Shown here in pieces: positions 14,941 to 16,971 of a DNA stretch of 16,971 nucleotides. Each line of letters starts with the position of its first letter. The first letter of the stretch is position 1. The DNA comes from Methanosarcinales archaeon (GTDB lineage Archaea > Halobacteriota > Methanosarcinia > Methanotrichales > Methanotrichaceae), in contig JAAEEW010000118.1 in the NCBI GenBank assembly GCA_013415595.1, forward strand, positions 1 to 16,971, written 5' to 3'. Under the pieces are notes generated by a model. The model did no database searches and was not told where the DNA came from. It saw nothing but the letters and a program-made list of their open reading frames with translations. A program made the position numbers and the translations under genes.

Positions 14941-14967
14941 GCATGCCGCGGGAGAGCCCCGGCATGC
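14941..14967 (-). terminator. Hairpin terminator after the PA14 gene
   Basis: GCATGCCG (14941-14948) and CGGCATGC (14960-14967) are perfect inverted copies around an eleven-base spacer that can add two more G-C pairs. It lies 22 bases past the stop of the minus-strand gene, and that strand continues into AT-rich sequence. With the plus-strand terminators it insulates two convergent transcripts. Confidence 0.5.
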
Positions 14968-14988
14968 AAAGACCTCGGCTATTGAAGG

Positions 14989-16356
14989 TCAGATGCAGGG
15001 CTCCCCTGCGCTCTTGCACATGGCCAGAGAGTCGAAGCTCTCACCATTCAGCCTGCTGGCCACATAGTCCTTGACCCGGTATGGGTAATCCTCTGGACAC
15101 CAGTTATTGTACCATAGGTAGCGATAGTAGTCCCAACCGGCAGGCCTGTCCGGCGTTATGTCGCAATAGACGGCGGTGGTTCCCAGATCACCGCAGGCTC
15201 TCCCCCATGAATCGATGTACCCTCCCGGATAAACCTCTTTTAGACAGCGGTCCTGCTGGAGAAGCCATTCGTCGATCAAGCTCTTGATGGTGGCGTTTTC
15301 CCATGGATTCTCTCCGTCAACCAGGGGGCTGCCGTCAGAGCTGCCTGCCTCTCCCCCATTCGTCGGCCCCGATACTCTCCACCAGCGAGATCCCGAGTAG
15401 CTCGGCGGCTTCTCTCTGGCCACCATCTCATCATTGGACAAGACCTCCAGAACGAGGGTGCCAAAACCTGTAGCCGTTCCCTTGGGAAGGTCATAGAACT
15501 CCAGAGTCAGCACGCAATTGCCAAAGATCCCGCGAGCAACATTGGACCACATAGGCTCCAGGGGTGAACTCTCTCCGCTCCACCAGACGATATAGCCCAT
15601 TTGCCTGATGTAGTAGGTTCCTCCGTCATCGCAGCTCCAGACCCCGGTGAGGTCCGGACCAGTCAGGTCCTCCGGGCACCATGTGCATCCAGAGGATGAG
15701 GGTCCCGTATCCACAGAAGGTGATGTCGCTTGAGACGATCCTGTGCTCTCGGACGATCCATTCTCATCTGCTCCATCTGTAGGGCTGGGGACATAGGCGG
15801 GCTCGGAGACCTCCTCAGATTCGCCGGGCGGAGTCCAGAAGAGCTGGAGTGCCACATATGCTCTTGGTCCCTGGAAATAATCAACTTCGATCCTGTGCTC
15901 TCCTCTGGTGAGATAAACAGTACCGGTCGCGCTTATTGGCGAATGAATACCATCGTTGTCTATTATCTTCGTCCCGTCTATAAAAAGACGAGAGCCGTCA
16001 TCGGAAACCAGACGAAATGCATAATCTCCTGTTGTCTCCACGAAGAACCGGCCTGTGTACCTGATGGCAAACCATTCAAATCTGTCTGTGACCCCCGGAA
16101 ATCCGCTGTCGAAGGATCGTTGCGGGACGTCGAGCACCTTGGTGTAGATCTCCCCTACAGGAGTCAGGGTCGAGAAGTCCGGAAGGCTCGAAGTTCCCTC
16201 CGGGATGGGATAAATCTGACCTCTTAAAGCGCTGGCATCCTGATTGGTCGATCCAAAAGGATTCTCTTCATTCTGCCCCATTGCTGCCGGATCAGCGATC
16301 ACGAGCAACAGCCAAAGGAAGAGCACCCGTTTAAAGATACCTGTGCATCTCTTCAC
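14989..16356 (-). CDS. Secreted PA14-domain protein of unknown function
   Basis: The 455-residue protein starts with a signal peptide (basic MKRCTGIFKR, hydrophobic VLFLWLLLVIA, possible cleavage near residue 27). Residues 65-178 form a PA14 beta-barrel domain with the diagnostic VSDDGSRLFIDG (117-128) and LTRGEHRIEVDYFQG; such domains bind carbohydrate in known relatives. A Ser/Thr/Gly/Glu-rich linker (about 180-223) follows, then a Trp-rich beta domain (231-330, with DLTGVWSCDDGGTYYIRQMG) and an unrecognised C-terminal domain (348-455) with six cysteines. WCPED occurs twice, at 226-230 and 419-423. There is no C-terminal membrane segment or sorting motif, so it is probably released or held in the envelope or sheath. 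The start is GTG at 16356, with a purine-rich AGGAAGTGG upstream. By eye its GC content looks lower than its neighbours. Confidence 0.9.
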   Translation of the reverse strand: MKRCTGIFKRVLFLWLLLVIADPAAMGQNEENPFGSTNQDASALRGQIYPIPEGTSSLPDFSTLTPVGEIYTKVLDVPQRSFDSGFPGVTDRFEWFAIRYTGRFFVETTGDYAFRLVSDDGSRLFIDGTKIIDNDGIHSPISATGTVYLTRGEHRIEVDYFQGPRAYVALQLFWTPPGESEEVSEPAYVPSPTDGADENGSSESTGSSQATSPSVDTGPSSSGCTWCPEDLTGPDLTGVWSCDDGGTYYIRQMGYIVWWSGESSPLEPMWSNVARGIFGNCVLTLEFYDLPKGTATGFGTLVLEVLSNDEMVAREKPPSYSGSRWWRVSGPTNGGEAGSSDGSPLVDGENPWENATIKSLIDEWLLQQDRCLKEVYPGGYIDSWGRACGDLGTTAVYCDITPDRPAGWDYYRYLWYNNWCPEDYPYRVKDYVASRLNGESFDSLAMCKSAGEPCI

Positions 16357-16402
16357 AATACCACTTCCTAAATCCTGCTATTATCTCAATATCTCATTTG
16401 CT

Positions 16403-16436
16403 CCGGGCCAGGGGCTAAGGCCGTGTTGAGGCCCGG
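16403..16436 (-). terminator. GC-rich hairpin between the NDH-like gene and the PA14 gene
   Basis: CCGGGCC (16403-16409) and GGCCCGG (16430-16436) form a seven-base stem with a 20-base loop, 42 bases past the stop of the upstream minus-strand gene. The minus strand then turns AT-rich (GAGATATTGAGATAATAG), which may serve as a termination tract or as the promoter of the PA14 gene. The role is uncertain. Confidence 0.3.
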
Positions 16437-16478
16437 GAATATCAGCTCTTCCGGCGGCCGGCATGGGGCCCGCGAGGC

Positions 16479-16971
16479 CTACTTGTAGCGGTTGGCTATG
16501 GCCTTGTCTATCCACCTCTTGAGGAGGTACATGGGCCTGGAGGGGACGGGCAGGCAGGAGTTTCCATAGACGCATAGAGCGCAGCCGCAGCCGGTGGAGA
16601 TCATGGCCACCCGGTTGTCCGGGCTGGCCAGGACGGAGTAGGGGAGCAGGGACTTGCCCCGGGCCAGGCGGTTGAGGTTCCTGGCGGCGTGCTTGGCCTG
16701 GCGTTCAGCCTCGATTCCGGTCTTGGTGGCCACCTTTCCCTCCACCTCTATCCAGGCGCAGTCCCCGATGACGAAAATGTCCTCCCTTCCCCTGGACCGC
16801 AGGAAGGGGTCGGCCAGCAGCCAGCATCTCTGTTTGGGCAGGTCCAGGCTCTCCACGAAGGGCGGGGCTTTGATGCCCGCGGTCCAGATGACCATCTCGC
16901 ACTCCAGCGTCGACAGGTCCTCGAAGAGAACCCGGTCGTGCTCCACCTCCCTCACCCTCTTCCCGGTGAGG
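16479..16971 (-). CDS. FAD-dependent NADH dehydrogenase-like (NDH-2 type) protein, C-terminal part
   Basis: The minus-strand frame is open to the window edge and the N-terminal part, with the first dinucleotide-binding fold, is missing. The 164 codons seen match the pyridine nucleotide-disulfide oxidoreductase family of the type II NADH dehydrogenase branch: MVIWTAGIKAPPFVESLDLP, then IFVIGDCAWIEVEGK with the FAD-binding GD motif, then TKTGIEAERQAKHAARNLNR. The end, PMYLLKRWIDKAIANRYK, could be the amphipathic membrane-anchoring helix typical of NDH-2. An unusual cysteine group, CGCALCVYGNSC, lies just before it. A GTG at 16955 is in frame, but homology-like sequence continues upstream of it (TGKRVREVEHD), so it is not the start. 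The electron donor and acceptor in a methanogen are unknown. Confidence 0.85.
   Translation of the reverse strand, partial: LTGKRVREVEHDRVLFEDLSTLECEMVIWTAGIKAPPFVESLDLPKQRCWLLADPFLRSRGREDIFVIGDCAWIEVEGKVATKTGIEAERQAKHAARNLNRLARGKSLLPYSVLASPDNRVAMISTGCGCALCVYGNSCLPVPSRPMYLLKRWIDKAIANRYK

Noticed and set aside
14971..14990. GACCT/AGGTC inverted repeat over the stop of the PA14 gene
   Set aside because: Only five base pairs with a ten-base loop; common by chance, and a better terminator lies beyond it.
1..16971. CRISPR arrays, insertion sequences, integrases, attachment sites or inteins
   Set aside because: No regularly spaced repeats, transposase-like proteins or terminal repeats were seen, and the polymerase genes are continuous through common intein sites.

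Overview
The window is a GC-rich stretch of euryarchaeal chromosome from a methanogen. Three things show this: formylmethanofuran dehydrogenase genes, the archaeal RNA polymerase operon with both large subunits split (B''/B' and A'/A''), and an intron in a tRNA gene spliced at a bulge-helix-bulge. The high GC, gene content and protein character suggest the Methanotrichales (Methanothrix/Methanocrinis type). That placement is an inference from memory, not from a search.

Layout. (1) 1-3716, minus strand: the fwdD-fwdB-fwdA-fwdC operon, with overlapping genes; fwdC runs off the left edge. It encodes the catalytic core of the tungsten/molybdenum enzyme that interconverts CO2 plus methanofuran and formylmethanofuran. 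(2) 3717-3908: a divergent control region with a clear TATA box for the plus-strand genes and two small inverted repeats that look like operators. (3) 3909-5527, plus strand: leuD and a leuB-family dehydrogenase, overlapping by four bases; leuC is not here. (4) 5619-5709: an intron-containing tRNA-Lys(UUU). (5) 5739-14865, plus strand: the information-processing operon rpoH-rpoB''-rpoB'-rpoA'-rpoA''-rpl30e-nusA-rps12-rps7, with almost no spacing between genes. (6) 14866-14988: a convergent terminator region with three structured elements. (7) 14989-16356, minus strand: a secreted PA14-domain protein of unknown function. (8) 16479-16971, minus strand: the C-terminal part of an FAD-dependent NADH dehydrogenase-like protein that runs off the right edge.

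Most of the window is conserved core biology, and no clearly new system is present. The points most worth a second look are the exported PA14 protein with its unrecognised cysteine-rich C-terminal domain, the Lys-Tyr pair at the predicted cofactor site of the LeuB-family enzyme, the operator-like repeats between fwd and leu, the possibility that AT-rich sequence inside the tRNA-Lys gene doubles as a promoter for the polymerase operon, the absence of elongation-factor genes after rps7, and the cysteine cluster at the C terminus of the NDH-2-like protein. No CRISPR array, insertion sequence or integrase was seen.
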